A stretch of DNA of 64,000 bases from Amblyomma americanum (taxonomy: Eukaryota; Arthropoda; Arachnida; Ixodida; Ixodidae). Position 1 is the first letter of the stretch, and the number at the start of each line of letters is the position of its first letter. The notes beneath the pieces are model-generated. The model did not search any database. It saw nothing but the letters and a program-made list of their open reading frames with translations, and was not told the DNA's origin. Made by a program: the position numbers and the translations under genes. Location of the stretch: contig NC_135497.1 of NCBI RefSeq assembly GCF_052857255.1, positions 184,081,792 through 184,145,791 on the forward strand. The letters run 5' to 3'. Shown one piece after another: positions 53,125 to 64,000 of the stretch.

Positions 53125-53957
53125 CGTATGTTTTTTTAGACGGCCCAAAATTTTAAAATGAGGGGTTTTGAGGTAACGAGAAACTTCTTCCGGCATAGTA
53201 ACGATAGTATTGGTAGACGCCAAAAAACAGGCGGATTACGTTAACTAGTAAAGTTATTATACTAAATCCTAATAGTTAACTTTCTAAATATTATCCATAG
53301 ACACCTGGTTGTGATTACAGTTGTGTAGCCGATCGTTATGAATTGCGATATCAGTTTTTATAATTAAGAAAACGCGGTTACCCTTGGCGCTGTGGCTCGC
53401 CAAAATTTCGCCATTTGGCACTGTTACGTGAACTGGAGAGGTTACGTTGCCTGCATGCTTTTCGATAGCCTCTCAAAGTTCTCCATAGCGCCACAAAAAC
53501 ACAAGGACACAGGAAGAAGCACACAGGACTGTGTTCCTGCGTCCTTGTTTTTTTTTTGTGGCGCTATGGAGAACTTCGAGAGACTATGCTTCACCAACTA
53601 GCCCCACAACGTGTTTTGTTAAGTGAACTTTTCGATAGCCGATGCATTTTGGCACGATGTAGCCAAATTTTGTCCCTCTACAGCGTCGAGGGGTGACCGC
53701 GTTTTCCAAATTCTAAAAACTGATATCGCTATTACTAACGGCCGGCCACAACTCTCAAATTGCAGTGAGGTGCCTGCCGGTAATAGTTAAAAAGTGAGCT
53801 ACTAGAATTTAGTTGATCACTTGACTATTTAACATGATTCGCATGTTTTTTGACGTCCGACAACACCGGTATTACTATGCCGCAAAAACCTTTCTCTTTA
53901 ACACAAAAACCTTATTTTTAAAATTAAGTGATCACCTTCCCTGAAACACTTGTTATG
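53125..53957. mobile_element. Fold-back element interrupted by a hairpin insertion
   Basis: The left half has ATAGTATTGGTAGACGCC and TGGTTGTGATTACAGTTGTG. The right half has CGGCCGGCCACAACTCTCAA and CCGGTATTACTATGCCGCAA. The order is the same as in the 20.2-kb copy (which has CTTGGCGCTGTGGCT, GCCTGCATGCTTTTCGA and TTTTGGCACGATGTAGCC). The right end is ACTTGTTATG (about 53,957). The left end is degenerate. Near its centre it carries the 157-bp insertion described in the next entry. Confidence 0.85.
53471..53627. mobile_element. 157-bp hairpin insertion with exact 13-bp target duplication
   Basis: CTTTTCGATAGCC occurs at 53,458-53,470 and again at 53,628-53,640, immediately flanking the insert. 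The insert has arms beginning TCTCAAAGTTCTCCATAGCG (left) and, reverse-complemented, TCTCGAAGTTCTCCATAGCG (right). An A/T run is longer in the right arm. A 3' part follows with CACCAACTAGCCCCACAACG. The fold-back copy at 20.2 kb provides the empty site (CATGCTTTTCGA directly followed by the downstream flank). A 13-bp duplication suits LINE-mediated retroposition better than the 2-9 bp of most DNA elements. Confidence 0.92.
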
Positions 53958-56900
53958 TATTATCTGCCACTAAGAATGCGCTTTGATCTTGTAGATGTGC
54001 TCCACCGCCCTCCCTTTATTTCCGTTTGTCGTCGTGAAATGGTCATGCGATTTTCGTCATCGTTAAGAGGACTACGATGACTCGAACAAAAGTGCGTCTA
54101 GGCAGTAAAATTGTGAGCCTGACAGTCGACCGTGAGCTTTGAGATGCGACACTGTCAGCGATCGAAATGCGCCTCGTCGTTTCATCGCGCCAGCCCTTTG
54201 ACAACTGTAGACCGAGCGGCTCCATCCATCACGCTCACCCCGTGACTGGCTCAAGCGGATCACGCATGCCTCTGCGAATTCTCTTCCATTCAGTGCGCTC
54301 TCCCGTCCCTTCCACCGGGCCCGCTTGCTCGCACCTGGCCCCTCTTCCCTGCTTCTTGGCCGCCTGCTTTCACAAGCGAATATTCGTGCCTTGGTCTGCG
54401 CACTTCGGGACACTCGTGCGCAACACACACCGGGATCAAATTTTCTCTCTCGAAAAACATTTTAACTGCGCAATTTCGTTGGTGAAAAGAGGCTGGAAAA
54501 CTTCACGGCATAATGATGTGTCCAGCGTCCATTTCGTTTCACTTTTTTTTTTTGCGTTATGAACGTAGCCTGCCCAACTTTTGCCCATGTTTCGTGGAGG
54601 TTACCTCCAAGAAAAACAAGCCGAAAGGAGACAAAAAACACGAGCAATCAGCGAGACAACCGGACTGAAACCATTAGAAACTGCCTCGCTCATGTCGTTG
54701 TTATTGTGTAAAATCCCGGAAAGGGGGCGGCTTCGGGTAGCGTCGTCGGAATTGCTCTTGGTCGCGTGGTTCCTTGTTTTGGCTGGTTCGATCGACGAGT
54801 TCCCTCCGGAGACCTTTCGTTTCATTTTGTAGCCTGGGAGACAGCAGGGTGAAAAACACGCCCAAATGAAAAACTGCTGAGCGCTGCTCCCCACTTTTGA
54901 TTTTTCTTCCGAGACGAGAACAGCGAATGGAGAGCGAATATGAGAGCATATATATGTGTGCTGCGTGGTCTATGGGAACGAGATTTGGCGTAGCGTTGCT
55001 GCTCTGATGCCATTTATTTATTTATCGTCCGTTTTTTTTTTTGCTTCCGTTCCTGGCTGCGCTATTTCGCCTTGTTTATCCGTGTCGATATATCGCTTGT
55101 GCGGCGCGCGGAGCTGGGAAAATAAATTGAAATACGCCTTTGAATTTGTCGCTCGGCGCTTTTTATTCGCTTCGTGGAAGCGAAGAACACGAGAGCGGCT
55201 TATATATATGTTTATGTACCTAATATGCGCAAGCAGGAAGCCCCAGACGCGCGCCTTTGACTTTCATGCATGAATTTCCACATTCCCACGCGCCGCCTAT
55301 GGCACTTCTCGGTTCGGCGGTCGACTTTTGAAAAGTTGATGCCGAGCCGCATAGCTTGCCGCCCCGGCGCCCTTCAAGGGGCTCCTCTTGCGATTCACTT
55401 TGAATGCCAGCGGCTTACTTGACGGAGCGGCGCATTTGTTTAATCTGTCAACGTGAGCACCGAGCTTTATATCCGCGGCCGGTTTTATTCGCTTCTTTTA
55501 TAATGGAAGCAGAAGAGATTTTGACTCGGCCCGCGCTTATTTCTTCTCCCAGTGCTCCATGCACCGCGCCTACGCCGCGCAAAACTTGAGTAAATAAAGG
55601 GCAGAATCCATTGAAAAGTTCTCCAGACTCTGCTGACACGGGGCCTCTGGGTGTTGCGAAACGGGGGCGTCACTGCGGTGGCCTGCAGGTGAAGTAAAGA
55701 GGAGCCGACTGCTGACTGGGGCCTGCATCGCTGGCGGAATAAAATCCGGACCGGAAAGAGGAGCGGCGGGACGGGCCATCGGCGCGCCGAGCTCGATGGA
55801 CGCCACCCTGCAGGGAAGCCCTGTTTGCATGGCGGCGTGTGCCACCCTGCTTCGCCAATCGATGTCAGAACAATGCCTTCAACGCGGCGTGACGCTCCGA
55901 ACGGGCTGCTTGGAATGCCTCGCACGGAGGGCCCATTTCTCAGGGCCGGGCGCCGACGCCACCACGTAACGACTGCGTGCGCCCCCGCGGCGCGAGTGTT
56001 GCGCGGAGCGCTGCGCGCCGCTGATAAGCGCCCGACGCGCCCTCCCGCGAGGATTATGTCCTCGCCCACCCCGCCGGGTCACTTGCCGTGTTTGCTCAGT
56101 TTTAAAATGGCAATGCTCGCGGCGGTGGCCGAAAAACGGGGACGCTGCTCCCTCCATGGGCGCGCCAGACGTCCGGCGGATGCGCCTGGGCCCGCTCTTT
56201 GACCCCTCCCCCCTGGCAGTGCAGCAGATCGCGGCTGGCCACGGGACGGTGCGTCAGGTCGGGAGTCACTCATCCCGTCCTTGGCCTTCTAGCAGGGGCT
56301 CTCCGGCGAGATTGCGACGCTGGAAATGTCGCTCCATCTACTCGACACGTGGCGCGTCGGCTTCTAACTGGCACGCGGTTAGACTTTGATGTGATGCGCA
56401 GAACAGATAACCATTGTTTCATCCGAGTAACGCAATGGACACCGAGCGGAAGGAAATGCCGCGTGTGGAGACACAAAATGACAGAAAGTTCTTGGGTGCT
56501 CGTAGTTTGCTTGACACACGAGTAGTTACCGTTGCTGTTACCCTGCAGGAACTTATTCTGTCGGACGGCGGTGATAAGAAATTATCAGCACAGTTAATTT
56601 TGGAATCCGTGTTTTTCGCCACAGGATCAAAAATAGACAAGATGAATAGTCAAGTTCTCGTTCGGAGCTACCATATTTGCATTCAATACGTTTATGTAAG
56701 TGCTGCCCATATATGTAGACGGTACGTATTTCCTTGTGAGGCAAGCGTAGGGAAAACTCTGCCGAAGTGCAAATGTCTAAATAATGCATTTTTTTCACAC
56801 TCTATGTCTCTCTGTCACCAGACCTCGTATACTCTGTTTTAACACATATGTATCGCGGGTACCTGGGTTCGAATAACAATCCATGGTCTCACATAAGCAA

Positions 56901-57239
56901 TCACAGTTGCGGCCACAGTAGCACGATCGAAGCACGCTTAAGACGTTTGAAAATTTATCACGAGTTCCTTAGACAAGATATGATGGTTTCTTGGCTTAAT
57001 GCAGAAGCGAACCAGGGGCATATGCGCTGACATGTGTATAAGGCACTTCCTAAGTTCTTCTAGGTTGGACATGAGAAGAGTTGGTCGGCGAAGCGTGCTC
57101 CATAATATTATGGCCGAGACTGTAAATGCAAGAAAAAAAAAACACAAGACTCAGTATTTGTGATTGTTACGCTTTAAGAAGTAAAGATATGCTCACTTAT
57201 CACGAAGTCTGATCTCATGAACGGGTAGTTGGGACTCTT
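53958..57239. other. Unannotated; CpG-rich 55,250-56,400
   Basis: I see no gene I can support. The 55,250-56,400 block is very CpG-rich with overlapping frames (for example 55,485-56,069 minus). Frame 56,414-56,842 (plus, 142 codons) contains a possible exon between TTTTTCGCCACAG (ending about 56,624) and TTATGTAAGT (about 56,692). Its sequence is not recognised. Confidence 0.4.
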
Positions 57240-57579
57240 TTACCCTGCCGACCTTGACATTGTTCATCGGGTGCCCGCTCAGTCAGGGCAGAAAATCGTT
57301 GCTCGCTTCATTTCCCGCACTAAAAGAAACGACTTCTTGGATAAAGCTCGTAAGTCACGGCTTGACACCGGTACGTTAGGTTTCCCAGGTGCAGTAAAGG
57401 AGCCAGTTTGTGTAAATGACCACCTTACTGTGGAAAACAAGAAACTTCTCAGTAGGGCACGAACACTCAAGAAAGAAAAGGGGTGGCTGTTTCTCTGGAC
57501 GAAAAACTGCCAAATTTTGGCAGAGACCAGCCATGTTTTCCGCATTAAATCTGAATCTGACCTTTCCATTTTCACTTGA
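57229..57579 (+). pseudogene. LINE ORF1 C-terminal fragment (FP25-like domain)
   Basis: About 115 codons to TGA at 57,577. ADLDIVHRVP, IVARFISRTKRNDFL, KARKSR, VNDHLTVENKKLL, WTKNCQILAE and FRIKSESDL match the order of blocks in the Baculo_FP-like domain found in ORF1 proteins of many arthropod LINEs. Such proteins bind nucleic acid as the RNA chaperone of the retrotransposition particle. The N-terminal half, usually coiled coil or zinc knuckle, is missing because of truncation at about 57,240. The track start is arbitrary and upstream sequence is unrelated flank. The frame overlaps ORF2 by four bases. Confidence 0.85.
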
Positions 57580-60500
57580 GATTCTGCATTTTTCTTCCAA
57601 TCTCTTCTATCAATATGGTCTCATACTTCACGCCTTCAAATCTAAAATCTTATCTTTCCCCTTCTTGCAGATCTTTTATTCATTTCAACGCGCGAAGTCT
57701 GCGAAAACATTCGGACGACTTTACTAACCTATTATCAGCCACTCAACACCAGTTCTCGGTAATCTGCGTGAGCGAAACTTGGCTGTCGGATGCCAACAAG
57801 AACCTGTACACGTTGCCTTCATATAGCGCTGAATACTGCCATCGTAGCGATAGCGCGCAGGGTGACACAGGGACCTTTATTTCCCCTTACTATTACTATC
57901 GTCGTCGACTTGATCTATCGCTAAATGTGGGTAATTGTGAATCTGTATGGATCGAACCAGACGAATCTTTCTTTTCGCTAGTTAGAAAAAATATAGCCAT
58001 TGGCTGCATATACCGGTCACCCTCGTCCCATGTCAAAGATTTCTGCTCAGCTCTACACTCAGTCTTAGGGGTACCGTCAATGGAACGCAAAAATGTTATA
58101 ATAATGGGCGACATCAATATTAACACATTAGATCCCGACTGCTCCTCATACGTACATTATATGGAAGTTTTAAATACTCATGGCTTCGAAAATCCTGTCA
58201 ACATTCCCACACGCATTTCAGCTAATGGTTCAAGCTCCCGCATAGATCACGCTTTATCAAGCCTATGTCCGCCCCTGATGCAGGTGTCATAGAAGCCGAT
58301 ATAACAGATCACTACCCTATTTTTATACAGTTGGATAACTGTGTTAACTATGTTAGGCATACTCAGTTCATTAAAAAAACATTGAACTCTGCATTAGTCC
58401 TTGAACGGGTTGCTATTATTGACTGGTCAGTGGTTAAGGCTCTTGATGACGCCGATATTGCATTCAATCAGTTCTTTCTTATTTTCTCTAATACTATCGA
58501 TGAGTTTTTACAATATATAATTGCAATAAGAAATTTTCAACTCCGAATAATCCCTGGATGACTTCTGGCCTTTTAAGCAGTTTGAGAAAGAAAGATAACC
58601 TTTATAGAAAATGCAAAAAGCAACCATTCAACTTAAGGCTTTTAGCGCGTTGTAAGAAATATTCTAATGCGTTAGGCTTGCTCCTTAGAACAGCGAAGAG
58701 AAAGTACTATGAAAGAGAAATAAATCACGCCGCAATTAACTTTCATAAGCAATGAAAAATTATTAATTCCTTCCTAAACAGAAACAACTCGAAAGCTCCC
58801 ATATCAACAATTACTTCCGGTAAGGAAACATATCCCAATCCCTCAGACATTGCTGAAGCCTTTAGTGATTCATTTGCTCTAGCCTCAGGAGCAATAAATA
58901 CTGCCGCTAATCAAACATTACAACGATCTCCCCATAGCATTTTCCTTTTCCCTGTCTCTCCTGATGAAATCGGTAAAATAATACGCAATCTGAAAGACGC
59001 CAGCCAGATCTCGATAATATTCAATCATCCTATATTAAGTTAATTGCGCATCTCATTTGCGATGTCTTCGCCCATATTGTCAATCTGGTCTTGAAATCAG
59101 GCACTTTCCTTGCTGCACTGAAAAAGGCAAAGCTAGTTCCAGTCTTCAAAAAGGGAGATAAACAAATCATTTATAATTACCGCCCAATCGCCATTTAATC
59201 ATTTTTCAGCAGAATTATTGAAAGAGCCATTGTTATCCGAATAAACAATTACTTAACAAAATTTGACATTCTCTCACCTAACCAGTTCGGTTCCAGAATG
59301 GGATTCTCCACTGAATTAGCTGTGATCGCTCTCACCGATAAAATTATATCCTGCATCGACGCAGGTAACTTTGCTGGTGCATTATTTATTGACCTTTCCA
59401 AAGCTTTTGATTCCCTCAACCATGATATTTTATTCAATAAACTTGACGCTGTCAACATAACTGGGCCTGCACTTTCGCTAATCAGAAGCTATTTATTCAA
59501 TAGAAAACAAGCCGTGTTCATCTCGGGAACATACTCAAAATTCAAGACTACTAACGTTGGAGTTCCGAAAGGTTCCTTTCTTGGCCCTCTTCTATTTTTA
59601 TTATATATCAATGACCTCCCTAGGTGTCTTTATAATTCCAACTGTTTTCTTTATGCTGACGACACAACAATCTTAACCTCAGATTCACATATAAATAAAG
59701 TGGTCGATAAACTTAATATTGATGCACAGAATGTATTCGATTGGTGCAGAAATAATGTGCTGTTCATTAATGCGTCCAAATCTATCTTTATAGTTTTTAG
59801 GTCACCTCATAAAATTCTTTGCGAAAACCCGTCTGTTAGCACAGGCTCAAACTCAATCCTTTCAGCTGATCACGTATCCTTTCTAGGCGTAGTACTGGAC
59901 AAACATCTTAAATTTCAGACCCACATCTCATCCATTTCCCGAAAAATGGCGTATGGTATTAGAGTATTAATTAAAGTTTGCCCGTATTTCCATGTTCCCA
60001 TTCTCATTTCCCTCTATTACTCGTTCATCCACTCCCATATTCAGTATTGCATTTCATCTTGGCGAAGCACGTATCATTTGCATTTATCTTCTCTGCAAAC
60101 TATCCAAAATCAAGCAATTCGAATTATCACTTATAGTCACTACTCTGTAAATGCCCCTCGTCTGCTCCTATCATACAATATTTTATCGGTGCCCAAAATA
60201 ATCGACTACAAATTATGTACCCTTATGTAAAAATCTGTTAGAAATATACTTCCTTTTCCGTTAACTAGCAGTGACCAAAATCCGCGTCGCAACGACACGC
60301 GTTTTGCTAATAACAGTAACTTTTTACTCCCTAAACCTAACACTAATTATGGAAAGCAAACAGTTCGTTTCTGCCACCACATTATGGAACTCATTACCAG
60401 TTAGCATTAAGCAATCATCAAATATCTGTGCCTTTAAATCCGCTCTCCGTCAGTTTTTACAATCCCCCCAATAGTATTTTACTTGGTAAATGGTACTAGT

Positions 60501-60800
60501 TTTGTCATTTATATCATTCTATGATTTGTGTTTTGTATTTGTCTGTACGCTGTTAGGTGTGTAATCATTTTTCATTCAAATAAGGGTTTGCATTATTTCT
60601 CGTATTTCACTCACTGCTCTTTTATGATGCCAACAACTTTAATTTTTTTTTTCCATCTGCTGTCTGTAATTCTTTTTTTACAATTGTTCTTACAGGAGGT
60701 GCCGTTCGCAGTCTCTGACTTTGGGACCTCCTTCTGTATTCCAGTGGTTTTCTAATTTTGTACCATAAACATGCAATAAACGAACCTTGAACCTTGAATG
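57240..60800 (+). mobile_element. LINE retrotransposon (CR1/L2-like), 5'-truncated, inactive
   Basis: The element contains the end of ORF1, a 4-bp ORF1/ORF2 overlap, ORF2 with endonuclease, reverse transcriptase and C-terminal region, and a 3' UTR of about 320 bp. It ends in a GAACCTTGAACCTTGAATG repeat instead of poly(A). It is truncated within ORF1 at about 57,240. I see no clear target duplication. Coding disruptions make it inactive, but most of the protein is still readable, so it is the youngest of the three LINEs here. Domain order (ORF1, endonuclease, reverse transcriptase, no RNase H) and the short-repeat tail fit the CR1/L2/Jockey assemblage. The exact clade needs a phylogeny. Confidence 0.95.
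57576..60477 (+). pseudogene. LINE ORF2: endonuclease and reverse transcriptase, broken
   Basis: The endonuclease spans about 57,670-58,330: NAR (about 57,687), SETWL with the catalytic Glu (57,774), YRSP (58,011), GDININ (58,107) and SRIDH (58,236). The usual GGG-A-F motif before it is changed to GDTGTF. A linker follows (NNPWMTSGLL, about 58,540). The reverse transcriptase has YNYRPIAI (59,173), NQFGSRMGFS (59,281), IDLSKAFDSLNHD (59,388), VGVPKGSFLGP (59,556) and the catalytic YADD (59,652-59,663). The C-terminus has LWNSLP (60,385) and a stop near 60,475. Breaks: frameshifts near 58,265, 58,540, 59,003 and 60,360; in-frame stops at 58,753, 59,196 and 60,228. Catalytic Asp residues are all kept, which points to recent decay. 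Confidence 0.93.
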
Positions 60801-61129
60801 AGAGGAAGATTTAAGAACTGTACACAAATAATTCGTCTATGGTGAGAGAAAAAATTCGCAAATGGCTGTTTCACCTCAAATTCAGATAAGGATTTTTCTG
60901 ACAGCAGCGGCACCTTCCTGCCGAAGAACTGTGTCTGGTTCATTGCTCATTTGCGGGTGCGTCACTGATTAAGCCGGCCACTGGAGGGGTGGCACATGCT
61001 GCAAATTACGTAACCCGCTTAGGAGTTCAAACTGCTAATTTTACAGCGGGCACCGCAAACCAACGGGGGCCCAACACGGTCCAGGGATACGCCAGCGGTG
61101 CGCGAAGAACGCCACCATGCTAATTTCTC
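60801..61129. other. Unannotated spacer
   Basis: Between the LINE tail and the dispersed repeat I see nothing recognisable. Confidence 0.4.
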
Positions 61130-61420
61130 TGAGCGAACTTGTTTTCAGCGGACATCGTGCCGAGGGACGACAGAGCGACTGCACGAGAAGTCATGTCCCT
61201 GCTTCGGTGCACGCCGGCAGCGCCGGTTGTGTCTTGTTCCGCAGCCGCCTTGTCAGCAAGTCGGGGCTCTCTCTGCGCGCAGGGCCCGATAGCCGCCCGT
61301 AATCAGATTGCCGGCAAGTTCGCTGCCACCGCATCGACCCAGACGGCGCTACAGTGCCCGGCGTTGTTAGAATCAGCGCGCTTTATGCGTCGCGGCTATT
61401 GAAAACTATTGGTGCCCTGT
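61130..61420 (+). repeat. Dispersed repeat, copy 2 (partner at 48.7 kb)
   Basis: Begins near TTTTCAGCGGACATCGTGCC and ends after GTCGCGGCTATTGAAAA. The block GCAAGTTCGCTGCCACCGCA and following CCCAG-CGGCGCTACAGTG is almost unchanged from copy 1. The centre differs by indels, so VLFRSRLVSKSG and GPIAARNQIAGKFAATASTQ lie in different frames here but in one frame in copy 1. Similarity reaches into the pyrimidine-rich sequence upstream of the AG. Confidence 0.8.
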
Positions 61421-62289
61421 ACACGATCCGAGTGGTTTTTAATTGCATCTAATCAAAATATGAAGACTACTGTCAGTGGTAAACTTCTCCTTCGTGCTTT
61501 GTGGTTAGGCAACTTATGAAGTATGAGGAAGGTCGAAGGCCCGGATTGTTCTGTAAAAATTAGCTGAACATGAATACAGCTCAGCTGCGAAAAGATTACA
61601 GTGCGGAGTGAGAGTAAATGATGAGATTATATTGGGGTCTATTCCTACTTGCCATTTGATGCGTTTAAGGAGAATGAAGGCCCGGCAGGAGTGCCGCGAA
61701 ACAGTGTGGGTGGAGCTACGGCGAAGAGCCTTCGACAGTTAGCGGGCGTCGGAGCGCTCCCTGGCCGCCCGGCCGCGCAGTGCGTGACAGACGTGGCAGC
61801 TTACGCCGTTGTGAGCTCCTCCGCTCGCGCCGCTGTGGCGTCCCGTTACCTGTCCATCATAGTGCGGAGGCGCGAAAGGCGCCATTCCGAGCGCTCGCCG
61901 GCAAGGACCAATGCGGCAGCCTCGATGCGTCCATATAGGACTGCCTCCGCCTTTTCGGGATCAGTATCGGCCTCCCTGTGCTGGGACCAGGCCAGAGCTG
62001 CAGTTAACGAATGCGTTTGTTTACTAACTCAGGGTAAGGTGGGAAGACGATTATCCAATATCCGGTGGTTGCGCCAAAATCTCAGGAGGAAATTTCCCGC
62101 TCAAAAAATGATAACCTCGAAAAGAAAATTGAATATGTATGAAAATATAAGAAAAAAATTAGCCAGGTTTAACTTGGTTATGCCGATTAGATCGTGTGAA
62201 AGCACTGGTTTAGCACACTGCTTAACTAGTGCTTATCTTCACTTTAACATTAATTAGCGAGAGAGTTGAATCGGTTAATGAATGTTAAA
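61421..62289. other. Unannotated; GC-rich 61,680-61,990
   Basis: Plus frame 61,649-62,257 (202 codons) is unrecognised. The minus strand is also open over the GC-rich part (…AEAVLYGRIEAAALVL…, ending at 61,843). I cannot choose between them and call neither a gene. Confidence 0.35.
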
Positions 62290-63212
<923 letters not shown>

Positions 63213-63650
63213 TTAACGGCGCAGCATTTCTTCTTCTCTCACAGTCAGGTGTACTTCAGGCAAAGTATGGCTAGTCCGTGTCAGAAGAGACTTAACAGCA
63301 GTGCACATCAATTCTGAATGAATTGCATCTGCGGGCACAATATTCCGAAGCCACACGGAAAGTACCTGTTGTACTTCGACATTGATGCGCATAAGTACGT
63401 GCCCTGCTGCCTCGCGAAACTCTGCACCCCGACTTGAACCTTGACAATCAAACCAATCGGAAAAGAATGCCCGCGCTTGTTCGGACGTAACGCTAATATA
63501 CCACGACGCTTTTAGCATTAGCACCAACTTTTTTTTTCGGCAAGTGAACGCAGGCGCTATTGCCTTAATAGCCACCGTCATTCGTCCTCCATCGATAACT
63601 CCTATAACTGAGCCTACAGGCTTTGCTACAAGGGCTATACTTGCAGGCAT
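63213..63650 (-). CDS. Unrecognised 145-codon ORF
   Basis: ATG at 63,650, TAA at 63,213, in DNA of ordinary composition (not GC-rich, not repetitive apart from A9/T9 within codons for RKKK). The composition looks protein-like: a hydrophobic N-terminal third (MPASIALVAKPVGSVIGVID), a middle with WFDCQGSSRG and a charged C-terminal helix-like tail (HLTVREEEMLRR). I know no family with these blocks. It could be an exon, a pseudogene or chance. No splice signal at the ends is compelling. It lies 144 bp from the AC repeat. Confidence 0.3.
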   Translation of the reverse strand: MPASIALVAKPVGSVIGVIDGGRMTVAIKAIAPAFTCRKKKLVLMLKASWYISVTSEQARAFFSDWFDCQGSSRGAEFREAAGHVLMRINVEVQQVLSVWLRNIVPADAIHSELMCTAVKSLLTRTSHTLPEVHLTVREEEMLRR

Positions 63651-64000
63651 AGCAGAACCTACCTAGTCACACGGACCTAAGGACCAAGTTTACCATTTCA
63701 CTTATTGGGGAACGACTAATAGTGGCGAGATGCGCTGAGCAAAACTTTTAATCGTGTATTATCGTTTGCGCCGTGCGTTAATTCGGTTTGGCGCCACCGT
63801 GTGGCCAGTGAAATTCACGACTGGGCCGGTCACATCTGACTGAGGCCACCGAGCCGCGTTCTCTGCCCTTGGCAATGAATAGTAACGAAACGGCAGAAGC
63901 AATGAATGATTATCGATGAAGCAGAGTCTGCACAAGCAACTATTGCGAAATAACGATCTCATCGAAAAGGCTCAGGACCCAATTTCGCCCAAATCTGTAA
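63651..64000. other. Unannotated end of window
   Basis: I see no element or exon. If the ORF at 63,213-63,650 is real and starts at its first ATG, its leader would lie here on the minus strand. Confidence 0.35.

Noticed and set aside
56626..56694. Possible plus-strand exon between TTCGCCACAG and GTAAGT
   Set aside because: The acceptor tract is weak and no protein family is recognised. Such pairs occur by chance every few kilobases.

Overview
The window reads as nuclear DNA of an arthropod, most likely a hard tick (Ixodida). There are no operons, ribosome binding sites or long conserved reading frames. It contains tRNA-headed SINEs with a body I associate from memory with Ruka-type SINEs of ixodid ticks, three non-LTR retrotransposon (LINE) copies with three different 3' tails, several families of short inverted-repeat DNA elements, and long microsatellites. 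The species is inferred, not proven. A 100-N gap lies at 52,515-52,614.

Layout. 1-4 kb: a SINE with a 14-bp target duplication, a diverged direct repeat, a strong 52-bp-arm hairpin and a second SINE. 5.4-7 kb: a decayed minus-strand LINE. 9.2 kb: an old SINE. 12.1-12.7 kb: an element with terminal inverted repeats (TIRs). 13.5-16.3 kb: a minus-strand LINE whose ATT-repeat tail is now a 99-bp microsatellite, with a SINE inserted in it. 16.3-20.2 kb: GC-rich unique DNA. 20.2-20.9 kb: a long fold-back element with relatives at 52.2 and 53.1-54 kb. 21.9-31.8 kb: a SINE, a possible minus-strand 3' terminal exon (22.7-22.9 kb), a (TA)n tract beside an arginine-rich STPR-like ORF, a TTAA-ended MITE, a 45-bp microexon candidate (30,448-30,492, minus) and another SINE. 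32-41 kb: mostly unique sequence. 41-45 kb: a pogo-like MITE, an 811-bp MITE and a hairpin element. 46-50 kb: an arginine-rich coding remnant and one copy of a dispersed repeat whose second copy is at 61.1 kb. 57.2-60.8 kb: the best LINE, with ORF1 C-terminus, endonuclease, reverse transcriptase and 3' UTR, broken by frameshifts and stops. 62.3-63.1 kb: a relative of the 12-kb TIR element running into a 583-bp (AC)n. 63.2-63.65 kb: an unrecognised 145-codon ORF.

Interpretation. I found no convincing multi-exon host gene. The two best exon-like objects (22.7 and 30.4 kb) are both on the minus strand and are phase-compatible. A tick gene with very long, transposon-filled introns, ending near 22.3 kb, is therefore possible but unproven. 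What the sequence shows best is nested transposition: SINE in LINE, hairpin element in fold-back element with an exact 13-bp duplication and an empty site elsewhere in the window, and microsatellites grown from element ends. Nearly all ORFs over 60 codons look like chance frames in GC-rich DNA or repeats.
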